DNA of 64,000 nucleotides. It comes from Anaerocolumna sp. AGMB13020 (GTDB lineage: Bacteria > Bacillota > Clostridia > Lachnospirales > Lachnospiraceae). Below the pieces are notes generated by a model that was not told the DNA's origin, searched no databases, and was given only the letters and a program-made list of their open reading frames with translations. A program made the translations under genes and the position numbers. The first letter of the stretch is position 1; each line of letters begins with the position of its first letter. Positions 22,840 to 31,050 of the stretch are shown piece by piece. The stretch is taken from assembly GCF_033100115.1 (NCBI RefSeq), contig NZ_CP136910.1, positions 3,000,001 to 3,064,000 of the forward strand. The letters run 5' to 3'.

Positions 22840-23319
22840 AGATAATACAGAGATGTCTAATGCTTTACTTATAACTTTAACGGCATAGTATAATATGTAT
22901 TTCTTATGAAGGCAACGATTTTCTCTATTATTTACTAGTATATAGGTAGTAACTTTATTGAAAATTCATCTTCAATAAAAAGTTCGCAGTAGGTTTTTCT
23001 AGTTTTTACAATCCATAGACATGAGTTCTTCTTTTTTGATACTTTACCTTGAGGTTTTTTAGTATGATTGTAAATTGAATATTTGTATCACGATATTTAT
23101 AGCTCAAGAAGTAAATAATATCTGAATAATATAAGCAATAACCTTTTATTAAATTACTCCAAATAACGGATAAACAATTGGTATTTGTTTAAAAACACTA
23201 CTTTAGTTAACATTCTAAAAATATAAACATTTTATATCTATATTTATATAGTAAGATAGAACCAAGTTTTGCTATTATAATAAAATAAATCAAATTATAA
23301 TTAAGGTGTGGTTTAATAA

Positions 23320-23335
23320 TGTTTCACGTGAAACA
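23320..23335. other. parS: parS site 2
   Basis: A perfect TGTTTCACGTGAAACA palindrome about 210 nt upstream of parA. Confidence 0.95.
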
Positions 23336-23545
23336 TTATTAATTATCGTTCTAATTATCAAATACAGCAAAATTATACTGAATTTATATAGATAAATAAA
23401 AACAATAATGTTATAATAAATGGTAGTCCAAATGACTTCAAAATAATATACAATAAGATAAATTTTATATTATTTATTGTTGATATAAGGTATGTACATA
23501 AGGGCATGTAATTAAAAATTAATTACATGAATGAAGGAGGAAAAG

Positions 23546-24307
23546 ATGGGACGAATAATAGCAGTTGCTAATCAAAAGGGAGGAGTAGGAAAAACTACTA
23601 CCACCATAAACCTCTCTGCTTGCCTTGCTGAGAAAGGAAAAAATGTTCTTACCATTGATATAGATCCTCAGGGAAATACATCAAGCGGACTCGGAGTAAA
23701 GAAGAATGAGTTGAGCTTTACGGTTTATGATTTGATTATAGGTAATTGTAGTATTGAAGAATGCCTGGTAGAAAATGTATATGAAAATTTATCATTACTT
23801 CCCTCCAATGTTAATCTGGCAGGTGCCGAAATCGAATTAATCGGGGTTGAAGAACGAGAATTTATTTTGAAAAAAGAAATTGAGAAAGTAAGAGATAAAT
23901 ATGATTTTATCATTATTGATTGCCCACCCTCACTAAACACACTTACAGTAAATGCTATGACAACAGCTGATACAGTTTTGGTACCTATACAATGTGAATA
24001 CTATGCATTGGAGGGATTATCACAGTTAATACATACGATTAATCTGGTAAGACAAAGATTAAATCCTCAGTTAGAAATTGAAGGTGTTGTATTTACCATG
24101 TATGATGCGAGGACAAACTTGTCTCTGCAAGTAGTTGAGAATGTTAAGCAGAATCTTGAGCAAAATATATATAAAACTATAATACCAAGAAATGTTCGTC
24201 TTGCAGAGGCTCCAAGTCACGGCTTACCAATTAATATATATGATCCAAAATCTGCTGGGGCTGAGGGTTATAGAGATTTAGCTGACGAGGTAATAGAAAA
24301 AAAGTAA
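23546..24307 (+). CDS. parA: Chromosome partitioning ATPase ParA/Soj
   Basis: This 253-residue deviant Walker ATPase has the Walker A motif KGGVGKTT (residues about 11-18), DIDPQGN and IIDCPPSL. With ParB it segregates origins, and the Soj branch also modulates DnaA. I chose ATG at 23546 (MGRIIAVANQKGG) because AAGGAGG lies directly before it; the earlier ATG at 23531 would place the ribosome site inside the gene. Confidence 0.96.
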   Translation: MGRIIAVANQKGGVGKTTTTINLSACLAEKGKNVLTIDIDPQGNTSSGLGVKKNELSFTVYDLIIGNCSIEECLVENVYENLSLLPSNVNLAGAEIELIGVEEREFILKKEIEKVRDKYDFIIIDCPPSLNTLTVNAMTTADTVLVPIQCEYYALEGLSQLIHTINLVRQRLNPQLEIEGVVFTMYDARTNLSLQVVENVKQNLEQNIYKTIIPRNVRLAEAPSHGLPINIYDPKSAGAEGYRDLADEVIEKK

Positions 24308-24340
24308 TAGTTAAGTAGTATAGTAGAAAAGGAGATTTAT

Positions 24341-25243
24341 ATGGCTGTTTCTAAGAAGGGGTTAGGTAAAGGACTTGACTCTATGATTCCAGATAAAAGT
24401 AATACAAAAAAGAATACAGTTAACGACGGTAATGGAAAAATAGATGTTTCACGTGAAACATTAATACCTATAAATGAGGTTGAGCCTAATAGAAAGCAAC
24501 CAAGAAAATATTTTGATGAAGACTCACTACATGAGCTATCGGATTCAATCAAACAATTTGGTGTTATTCAGCCTCTGATAGTGCAAAAAAAGGATAAATA
24601 TTATGAAATTATTGCGGGTGAAAGAAGATGGAGAGCTGCTAAGCAAGCCGGGTTAAAAGAAATACCAGTAATAGTAAAAAATTATACACCGCAAGAAGTA
24701 ATGGAAATTGCTATTATAGAAAACATACAAAGAGAAGACTTGAATCCGATTGAAGAGGCAATAGCTTATCAAAATCTTATTAAAGAGTTTAATTTGAAAC
24801 AGGATGAAGTGGCAGAAAGAGTATCAAAAAGTAGAACTGCAGTTACTAATACAATGAGACTTTTAAAACTCAGTGAAAAAGTTCAACAGATGTTAATAGA
24901 TGATATGATATCAGGTGGACATGCCAGAGCCTTATTAGCTATTGAAGAAGAAGAGATACAATACCAGACAGCTATGAAAGTGTTTGATGATAAGTTAAGT
25001 GTTCGAGATACTGAAAAGTTAGTTAAAAAAATAGTAGCTCAGCTAAATGAGGTAAAAGAGGAAGTTGCTCCTGTAAAAGAAGATAGCTTTCTATATCGTG
25101 ATATAGAAGAAAAAATCAAAAAAATTATGGGTACAAAAGTATCTATTAAGAAGAAAAACAATAATAACGGAAAAATAGAAATAGAATATTATTCTGTAGA
25201 GGAATTAGAGAGAATTATTGATCTATTTGAAACGATAAACTAA
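24341..25243 (+). CDS. parB: Chromosome partitioning protein ParB/Spo0J
   Basis: This 300-residue parS-binding CTP switch protein has the N-terminal ParB/Srx domain with GERRWRAAKQAGL and IENIQREDLNPIEEA, a central helix-turn-helix (KQDEVAERVSKSRTAVTN) and a C-terminal dimerisation region. A parS site lies within its own coding sequence (24445-24460), encoding VSRET. It follows parA by 33 nt with its own GGAG site. Confidence 0.96.
   Translation: MAVSKKGLGKGLDSMIPDKSNTKKNTVNDGNGKIDVSRETLIPINEVEPNRKQPRKYFDEDSLHELSDSIKQFGVIQPLIVQKKDKYYEIIAGERRWRAAKQAGLKEIPVIVKNYTPQEVMEIAIIENIQREDLNPIEEAIAYQNLIKEFNLKQDEVAERVSKSRTAVTNTMRLLKLSEKVQQMLIDDMISGGHARALLAIEEEEIQYQTAMKVFDDKLSVRDTEKLVKKIVAQLNEVKEEVAPVKEDSFLYRDIEEKIKKIMGTKVSIKKKNNNNGKIEIEYYSVEELERIIDLFETIN
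24445..24460. other. parS: parS site 3, inside parB
   Basis: A perfect TGTTTCACGTGAAACA embedded in the parB reading frame, as also known in other Firmicutes. Confidence 0.95.
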
Positions 25244-25256
25244 AGGAGACCTTCTC

Positions 25257-25769
25257 ATGCTGTTAAGTGATTACATAAGTGAATATATTGATTTTATTGT
25301 AATAGGCTTTGCTGCCATTATAATAATTATGTTAGTTTGTCTTATAGTACTGTTTGTGAAATCCAGTAAATTGAAAAAACATTATAAGAAATTTATGGAT
25401 GGTGCAGACGGTAAAAGTCTTGAAGTGCAGTTTGAAGATAAGTTCAGTCAGTTGAAAGCGTTAAAAGACCAAAGTAATATTCATACGGAGCAAATAAAAA
25501 AGATATTTGAAAATTTAGCAGTAGCTTATCAAAAAATTGGTATAGTTAAGTATGATGCTTTTCAGGAAATGGGAGGAAAATTAAGTTTCACACTAGCTAT
25601 CTTGAATGATGATAATGATGGTTTTGTCCTTAATTCAATGCATTCTACCAGAGAAGGTTGTTATACTTATGTAAAAGAAATAATAAAGGGAGAATCTTTT
25701 GTAGTATTGTCATCTGAAGAAAAACTAGCATTAGAAGAAGCTAAGAAAACAAGAAATTATATGGAATAA
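25257..25769 (+). CDS. DUF4446 family membrane-anchored protein
   Basis: This 170-residue protein has one N-terminal transmembrane helix (about residues 12-34), a Lys-rich juxtamembrane segment, a coiled coil and a C-terminal globular part with the DUF4446 pattern (KYDAFQEMGGKLSFTLAILN, GFVLNSMHSRE-like segment, YVKEI). Homologues follow parB in many Clostridia. Function is unknown; the position suggests a role tied to the origin region or co-expression with ParAB. AAGGAG precedes the ATG. Confidence 0.85.
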   Translation: MLLSDYISEYIDFIVIGFAAIIIIMLVCLIVLFVKSSKLKKHYKKFMDGADGKSLEVQFEDKFSQLKALKDQSNIHTEQIKKIFENLAVAYQKIGIVKYDAFQEMGGKLSFTLAILNDDNDGFVLNSMHSTREGCYTYVKEIIKGESFVVLSSEEKLALEEAKKTRNYME

Positions 25770-25808
25770 AATATATCAATTATAAAATATATTAAGTATT
25801 AATATATC

Positions 25809-25920
25809 AAGAAAAAGATATATCAAGAAAAAGATATATCAAGAAAAATATAAATCAAGAAAAAGATATATTAAGAAAAAGATATATTAAGAAAAAAATA
25901 TATTAAGAAAAAAATGCATC
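25809..25920. repeat. Seven tandem copies of a 16-bp repeat
   Basis: The unit AAGAAAAAGATATATC is repeated seven times head to tail with few substitutions (C to T at the last base, some A/G changes), plus a partial eighth copy. It lies between the DUF4446 stop and a bidirectional terminator. No spacers are present, so it is not CRISPR. Confidence 0.9.
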
Positions 25921-25931
25921 AAGAATATATA

Positions 25932-25963
25932 AAAAGGCCGTCTGCATTCGCAGACGGCCTTTT
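25932..25963. terminator. Bidirectional terminator between DUF4446 and adhE
   Basis: AAAAGGCCGTCTGC, loop ATTC and GCAGACGGCCTTTT form a perfect 14-bp stem with T-runs on both strands, between convergent genes. Confidence 0.92.
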
Positions 25964-26006
25964 CAGGCAGGTTGTTTTTGTAATGTAGATTCATATCAAT
26001 TAAATA

Positions 26007-28622
26007 TTATTTCTTAGCAGGTACGTTATCTTTTCCATAGTAAGCTGTTAAATATAAATCCTTTAATTCAGATACTAATGGAAGTCTGGGATTTGCTGTT
26101 GTACACTGATCACCAAATGCTAAGTCTGCAAGTGGATTAACTTTTGTTAAGAAATCCTTCTCATCAAGACCATACTCTTTTAAAGTTGCAGGAATTTCAA
26201 GGAAAGCATTTAACTTCTCAATTTCTGTTGCTAGTATTTCAACAGCATCATCATTATTCTTAGGAGCAAAACCTAATTTCTTCATTAAGTTAAAAATCTT
26301 ATCCCCTACAATATAGTTCTCATATTTAGGCCATGATGTAAATTTGGTAGGGCAGGAGGTACCATTGTAACGAACTACATGAGGGAGTAAGATGGCATTT
26401 GCACATCCATGAGGTACATGATATTCACCACCGAGTTTATGAGCTAAGGAGTGATTGATACCAAGGAATGCATTTGTAAATGCCATACCAGCAATAGTTG
26501 AAGCATTGTGCATTTTTTCTCTAGCCACTGGATCTTTCTCTCCAAATTCGAAAGACCTTTTCAGGTATGTGAATACCATCTCAATAGCGTGTACTGCTAA
26601 TGCATCTGTATAGTCAGAAGCAAGAATGGAGATATATGCTTCAATTGCGTGTGTTAAAACATCCATACCGGTCCATGCTGTTGATTTCTTAGGTACTGAC
26701 ATAACGAAATCTGGATCAATGATTGCAACATCAGGAGTTAATTCATAATCAGCAAGAGGATATTTCTTGTTCTCAGTTTTGTCAGAAATTACTGCAAAAG
26801 AGGTAACTTCTGATCCGGTACCGGAGGTGGTAGGAATAGCAACCAATTTAGCTTTCTTTCCTAACTGAGGGAATTTATAGGTACGTTTTCTTATATCCAA
26901 GAACTTAAGGGACATGTTCTTAAAATCTGCATCCGGATTCTCATAGAATAACCACATTCCTTTTGCAGCATCAATAGCAGAACCACCGCCTAATGCGATA
27001 ATGACATCAGGTCTGAATTTATTCATGGAGTCTACACCCTTCATGATTGTCTCGAGAGAAGGATCGGGTTCTACCTGATCAAAGATCTCGCAGTGAACAT
27101 ATTCTTCTCTTTTTCTTAACTGATAAAGAACCTTGTTTACATATCCAAGCTGTGTCATAGCAGGGTCAGTAACAATAAATGCTTTTGTTATATCAGGCAT
27201 TTTGGAAAGATAAGCTGTTGAACCTGATTCAAAGTAAATCTTGTTAGGAATCTTAAACCATTGCATATTGTTTCTCCTCTTAGCCACACGTTTGATATTT
27301 ACCAGGTCAACTGCTGAGACATTGTGGGTGGTTGAGTTTCCGCCGTAAGATCCACATCCAAGTGTTAAGGAAGGCATATTTGTATTGTATAAGTCACCAA
27401 TTGCACCATGAGTAGAAGGAGAGTTAACGATGATACGTCCGGTCTTCATACGATTTGAAAACTCTGTAATAACAGTTTGATTGGTTGAATGAAGTACGGA
27501 GGAGTGGCCCATACCGCCATTTGCTAACATCTTCTCGCAAAGACTCATACCATCTTCCACATCTTTTGCTTTAACAACTGCTAAAACAGGTGATAACTTT
27601 TCAATAGAAAGTGGATATTCTTTGCCTACACCATCAATCTCTGTGCATAAAATCTTTGTTTCCTTAGGAATTGTAAATCCGGCAAGAGCTGCGATTGCTG
27701 CAGGTGACTGTCCAACTATGGCAGGATTTACGGATAATTTTTCTATATTAATTACAACAGGCTCTAATTTTTTGATTTCTTCTTTGGTTGCAAAATAGCA
27801 GCCTGCTTTTTTCATAAGTTCAATAACTTCTTTATATACAGGGGCTTCAATAATAGCAGCCTGCTCAGAAGCACAAATCATACCATTATCAAAGGATTTG
27901 GAAAGAACAAGGTCATTTACTGCACGTTTTAAAACAGCAGTTTTCTCAATAAAGCAAGGTACGTTACCAGGACCAACTCCTAAGGCAGGTTTTCCGGAGG
28001 AATATGCGGCTTTAACCATTCCAGGACCACCGGTTGCAAGAATGCATGCTACACCAGGATGGTTCATTAATACTGATGTTGCTTCCACGGAAGGATACTC
28101 AATCCATTGGATACAATCTTTAGGAGCACCAGCACTGATTGCTGCATCATATAAGGTTTGTGCGGCTGCTTTGGAACACTGTTGTGCACTTGGATGGAAA
28201 CCGAAAATTATAGGATTTCTTGTTTTAATACAGGAAATTATCTTGAACATTGTTGTTGAAGTGGGATTGGTTACAGGAGTTACACCAGCTACTATACCAA
28301 TTGGTTCTGCAACGGTCATGTAATCTTCCTCTTCATTGTCTTCTATAATACCAACTGTTTTCTGATACTTAATGGAGTGCCAGATATACTCTGTAGCAAA
28401 GATATTCTTTGTTATCTTATCTTCATAAATACCACGTTGTGTTTCCTCAACTGCCATTTTAGCAAGGTACTGCTGTTTAGCAAGTCCGGCCAGTGCCATT
28501 TCATGAACGATAGTATCAATTTGTTCCTGATCGTAATTCATAAACTCTTTCAGAGCTACCTGTGCATTCTTAACTAGTTGATCTACATGTTCCTGGGGGG
28601 TAGGTTGTTTTTTCTCACTCAT
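26007..28622 (-). CDS. adhE: Bifunctional acetaldehyde/alcohol dehydrogenase AdhE
   Basis: This 871-residue fusion converts acetyl-CoA to ethanol while oxidising two NADH. The N-terminal half is an acylating aldehyde dehydrogenase with catalytic Cys near residue 250 (NGMICASEQ). The C-terminal half is an iron-dependent alcohol dehydrogenase with GGGSAID, TTSGTGSE and metal-binding His residues in NHSLAHKLGG and HGCANA. AGGAGG precedes the ATG. The upstream region carries a promoter and Rex-type operators, which fits NADH-responsive control of fermentation. Confidence 0.97.
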   Translation of the reverse strand: MSEKKQPTPQEHVDQLVKNAQVALKEFMNYDQEQIDTIVHEMALAGLAKQQYLAKMAVEETQRGIYEDKITKNIFATEYIWHSIKYQKTVGIIEDNEEEDYMTVAEPIGIVAGVTPVTNPTSTTMFKIISCIKTRNPIIFGFHPSAQQCSKAAAQTLYDAAISAGAPKDCIQWIEYPSVEATSVLMNHPGVACILATGGPGMVKAAYSSGKPALGVGPGNVPCFIEKTAVLKRAVNDLVLSKSFDNGMICASEQAAIIEAPVYKEVIELMKKAGCYFATKEEIKKLEPVVINIEKLSVNPAIVGQSPAAIAALAGFTIPKETKILCTEIDGVGKEYPLSIEKLSPVLAVVKAKDVEDGMSLCEKMLANGGMGHSSVLHSTNQTVITEFSNRMKTGRIIVNSPSTHGAIGDLYNTNMPSLTLGCGSYGGNSTTHNVSAVDLVNIKRVAKRRNNMQWFKIPNKIYFESGSTAYLSKMPDITKAFIVTDPAMTQLGYVNKVLYQLRKREEYVHCEIFDQVEPDPSLETIMKGVDSMNKFRPDVIIALGGGSAIDAAKGMWLFYENPDADFKNMSLKFLDIRKRTYKFPQLGKKAKLVAIPTTSGTGSEVTSFAVISDKTENKKYPLADYELTPDVAIIDPDFVMSVPKKSTAWTGMDVLTHAIEAYISILASDYTDALAVHAIEMVFTYLKRSFEFGEKDPVAREKMHNASTIAGMAFTNAFLGINHSLAHKLGGEYHVPHGCANAILLPHVVRYNGTSCPTKFTSWPKYENYIVGDKIFNLMKKLGFAPKNNDDAVEILATEIEKLNAFLEIPATLKEYGLDEKDFLTKVNPLADLAFGDQCTTANPRLPLVSELKDLYLTAYYGKDNVPAKK

Positions 28623-28639
28623 GGGAGTCCTCCTTATAT

Positions 28640-28657
28640 ATGTTAAATTCTTAACAA
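28640..28657. promoter_or_regulatory. Rex-type operator next to the adhE start
   Basis: ATGTTAAATTCTTAACAA differs from the Rex consensus TTGTTAA-N4-TTAACAA at one terminal base. It lies between the adhE promoter and ribosome site, a position suited to blocking transcription. A more degenerate match overlaps the -35 at 28695-28712. Confidence 0.7.
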
Positions 28658-28683
28658 TTAACTGCGCTGCTTATTACACATTT

Positions 28684-28712
28684 AATATATCAAATTGTTA
28701 TTAATTTGTCAA
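28684..28712 (-). promoter_or_regulatory. adhE promoter
   Basis: Minus-strand TTGACA (28707-28712) and TATATT (28684-28689) have 17-nt spacing, about 60 nt before the adhE ATG. Confidence 0.8.
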
Positions 28713-28856
28713 ACTAATATTTTGTATATCGTGCATAAAATAGCACCTAAGTTTTTGTGCAAAAAGTGCATATACCGTACAGAATGCACAAGTGGAAAAT
28801 TTGTGAAATTGCTGATTTAACAAATTGTATAAAAAAAATGTCATTTTATAAATTTA

Positions 28857-28874
28857 TTGTTAAGTAATTAACAA
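28857..28874. promoter_or_regulatory. Perfect Rex operator between adhE and the HD-GYP gene
   Basis: TTGTTAAGTAATTAACAA matches the Rex consensus at every fixed position. It lies about 145 bp upstream of the adhE -35 and 30 bp upstream of the -35 of the divergent HD-GYP gene. Confidence 0.75.
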
Positions 28875-28903
28875 TGCACTGGAACTATTTTTCTGTACCT
28901 ATA

Positions 28904-28932
28904 TTGACATTGCCGTTTTTATCCGATATTGT
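28904..28932 (+). promoter_or_regulatory. Promoter of the HD-GYP gene
   Basis: TTGACA (28904-28909) and TATTGT (28927-28932) are 17 nt apart, about 85 nt before the ATG. Confidence 0.65.
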
Positions 28933-29016
28933 ATTAAGAAGAAACTAATATTATTTTCGTTGATAGTATACAAATGATAAGGATCATTACCCTTTGTATA
29001 TACATGAGGTATCTAT

Positions 29017-30096
29017 ATGAGAAAGGTGTTACTTGATACAATCAAGGGACATGAATTACTAGCCAGGGATATCATAACAGACAGCGGTATTGTGATTATG
29101 TCAGCAGGAGCCCCTGTTAAGATAGAATATGCCAAGAAACTGAAAGAATTAGGATATAGTTATATATGTATAGAAGATGAATTATCCCAAGGCGTTAACG
29201 AAGAAGAGAATATTGAAGAAAAAATTAAATATGAATGCCAGGACATAGTGCGGGATGTTATAGAACGTTATACTTATCAAGGGTATGGTGAATTAGAAGA
29301 AATTAAAAATGTTGCAGAAAATATAATCTGTGATATAGTTAACTCACCTCACGTTTTATATAGTATATCAGGTATACGAAAAAAGAATGAAGGTACTTAT
29401 GCCCATTCTTTAAATGTATGCGCCATGTCTGTTTTGATTGCATTACGAATGAAATTAAGTAAAGATAAAGTAAGGCAGATTGCTCTGGGCAGCTTACTCC
29501 ACGATATGGGATACAATCTGGTAAAGATTGATTATCATAATTACAATTATCTAAAGAGCAGTAAGGAAGAGCAAAAAGAACTAATGAAGCATGTTGTGTA
29601 TGGATATTCTTCCGTTATCAAAGAGAACTGGCTTCCAGTAGCTTCGAAAGATATTATCTTATGCCACCATGAAAGAATTGACGGTTCAGGATTTCCTTTT
29701 CATAAAAAGGGTGACAAGATTAAAATAGGAAGTAAGATTGTAGCTGTATGTGATGCTTTTGACAGCCTTGTATATGGTTTCCTGATACCGAAGCTGAAGG
29801 TGCACCATGCTTTGGACTATATCGTCAGTCAGGCCGGTATTAAGTTTGATTTTGAAGTTGTACATTGCTTTATAGAGCTTATAGCAGCATATCCAAATGG
29901 TACAGTTGTAGTTACTGATGAAGGTGAGACTGGAATTGTGTTAAGACAGAACACCAAATGCCCTACAAGACCGGTATTGCGTATGCTGACTGACAGCAAT
30001 GGACGTAATTATGCTAATTGGATAGAAAAGGACCTTAAAACTGACCTGTCAACCATGATTGTTGATACTATGGATACAGATGACTATATAGGGTAA
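29017..30096 (+). CDS. HD-GYP domain protein, putative cyclic-di-GMP phosphodiesterase
   Basis: This 359-residue soluble protein has an N-terminal region of about 115 residues without a known sensor, then an HD-GYP domain with His130, the HD pair His162-Asp163 (LLHDMGYN) and HHERIDGSGFP (about 216-226). The GYP loop reads DGSGFP rather than the canonical G-Y-P form, so phosphodiesterase activity is probable but not certain. Its promoter adjoins a Rex operator. Confidence 0.8.
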   Translation: MRKVLLDTIKGHELLARDIITDSGIVIMSAGAPVKIEYAKKLKELGYSYICIEDELSQGVNEEENIEEKIKYECQDIVRDVIERYTYQGYGELEEIKNVAENIICDIVNSPHVLYSISGIRKKNEGTYAHSLNVCAMSVLIALRMKLSKDKVRQIALGSLLHDMGYNLVKIDYHNYNYLKSSKEEQKELMKHVVYGYSSVIKENWLPVASKDIILCHHERIDGSGFPFHKKGDKIKIGSKIVAVCDAFDSLVYGFLIPKLKVHHALDYIVSQAGIKFDFEVVHCFIELIAAYPNGTVVVTDEGETGIVLRQNTKCPTRPVLRMLTDSNGRNYANWIEKDLKTDLSTMIVDTMDTDDYIG

Positions 30097-30324
30097 ATAC
30101 TATTATAAGGGACAATTTGTCATTTATACGCTTGTTATGTTCTGATAGGATATTTCTTTATGATAATTCGGGTTACAGATTAAAAAGTAAAAGCTTGTAT
30201 CTGCAATTTCTGGAAAGAAAATATGATTTAGTAATATAAATAATACAAAAATATGAGAAATAAAAACAATAATGCTGCAAAGTAATATATGTAAGTATTG
30301 CAAGGTTATAAATGGTTTGCATAC

Positions 30325-30465
30325 AAAGTAATAAGTTATGTAAAGCAATGAGGTATATAAAGTATAGTAATATAAATATACAAAGTAATAAAGGGATATA
30401 AAGTAGTAAAGGAAGTTAAAGGAATATAAGTATGTAAAGTAGTGAACGAATACAAAGTAATATAA
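30325..30465. repeat. Degenerate 18-bp tandem repeat
   Basis: About eight copies of an AAAGTAATAAAGGAATAT-like unit follow one another with 17-23 nt periods. They are diverged, suggesting an old array. There are no spacers of CRISPR type. Confidence 0.6.
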
Positions 30466-30609
30466 ATCAAACACAGTAATTTAACTTGTCATCAGATACA
30501 AAATATGATATAAGTAATAGATATTCATTGATTTTCATTTTATGGGTATGTTAAATAAGCTAATCTCCATATAATAAGGTAATTCAATGATTGTATGAAG
30601 CCGGCATTG

Positions 30610-31030
30610 TTGTGATATAAACACATATCAAACCTCTATTTTAGAAGTATTGAAAAGAGGTCTGTGGTCTGTGGATGTTAATGTGGTAATATGAAGTTAA
30701 TTTCCACTATTGATTGGAGTGCGCTAAGGTGCGAATGATAGTAGTGTGAATTATTGAAATATAATTCATACCCTGATTTGTGGCAGTGCTATATCTGCAA
30801 GCAGATGAGGCATGTAATGGAAGCAAGGTGAGATAAGGAGTAATTATGTTCACCTGCTGACCTAAGACCTTGTGTAAGCTGGTTAGAACATTAAACTGCT
30901 GGAAATAAGGAAATAATTGGTGGGTTAGATTATGCAGCAGTATCGCAAGCCTGCTTGCGATGTGCATAGGGATTAGGTTGAAATTGTTTTCAACTTCTGA
31001 TTTATGCGATATACAATCAGCTAACCAGTA
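30610..31030 (+). ncRNA. Candidate structured RNA or leader upstream of the DUF3881 gene
   Basis: Complementary pairs are dense here. They include ATCGCAAG/CTTGCGAT with a CCTG loop (30942-30961), CTGGTTAG (30879-30886) with CTAACCAG (31021-31028), CTGCTG (30896-30901) with CAGCAG (30935-30940), and CTGACCTA (30857-30864) with TGGGTTAG (30921-30928) using two G-U pairs. Others are an AGGTGA/TCACCT stem, ATCTG/CAGAT with a CAAG loop, and GTTGAAA/TTTCAAC. Some pairs cross, so pseudoknots or alternative folds are implied. It matches neither RNase P RNA, tmRNA nor SRP RNA by eye. The last pairing ends just before the ribosome site of the next gene. Confidence 0.4.
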
Positions 31031-31050
31031 TATGCAGGAAAGAGGTTATT

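Larger units (their letters stand above)
21868..23545. other. Gene desert between the response regulator and parA
   Basis: About 1.7 kb has no open frame worth calling. It contains two perfect parS sites (21919-21934 and 23320-23335), a decayed IS3-family transposase (about 22430-22715), a perfect 10-bp hairpin (22816-22839: ATATAAAGAC, loop GGGA, GTCTTTATAT) and otherwise very AT-rich DNA. The rest looks like eroded sequence. Confidence 0.6.
30097..31050. other. Long intergenic region: degenerate repeats, then RNA-like folding
   Basis: The first half is very AT-rich and carries an 18-nt degenerate repeat (about 30325-30465). The second half (about 30610-31030) is richer in G and C and full of short complementary segments. 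No credible protein gene is seen on either strand; the minus-strand frame over the repeats is a low-complexity Tyr/Leu/Phe translation. Confidence 0.6.

Noticed and set aside
25809..25920. Possible CRISPR array
   Set aside because: The repeats are directly adjacent with no unique spacers, and no cas genes are in the window.
30124..30474. 116-codon minus-strand frame rich in Tyr, Leu and Phe
   Set aside because: It is the translation of the degenerate AT-rich repeat array; no start signals or family.
30707..30967. 86-codon minus-strand frame, and a GTGCG start that recalls group II introns
   Set aside because: It overlaps the folded region, with no ribosome site. No intron domain V or maturase was seen.
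30610..31030. RNase P RNA, tmRNA or SRP RNA in the folded region
   Set aside because: The diagnostic conserved blocks of each (for example GAGGAAAGTCC for RNase P) are absent.
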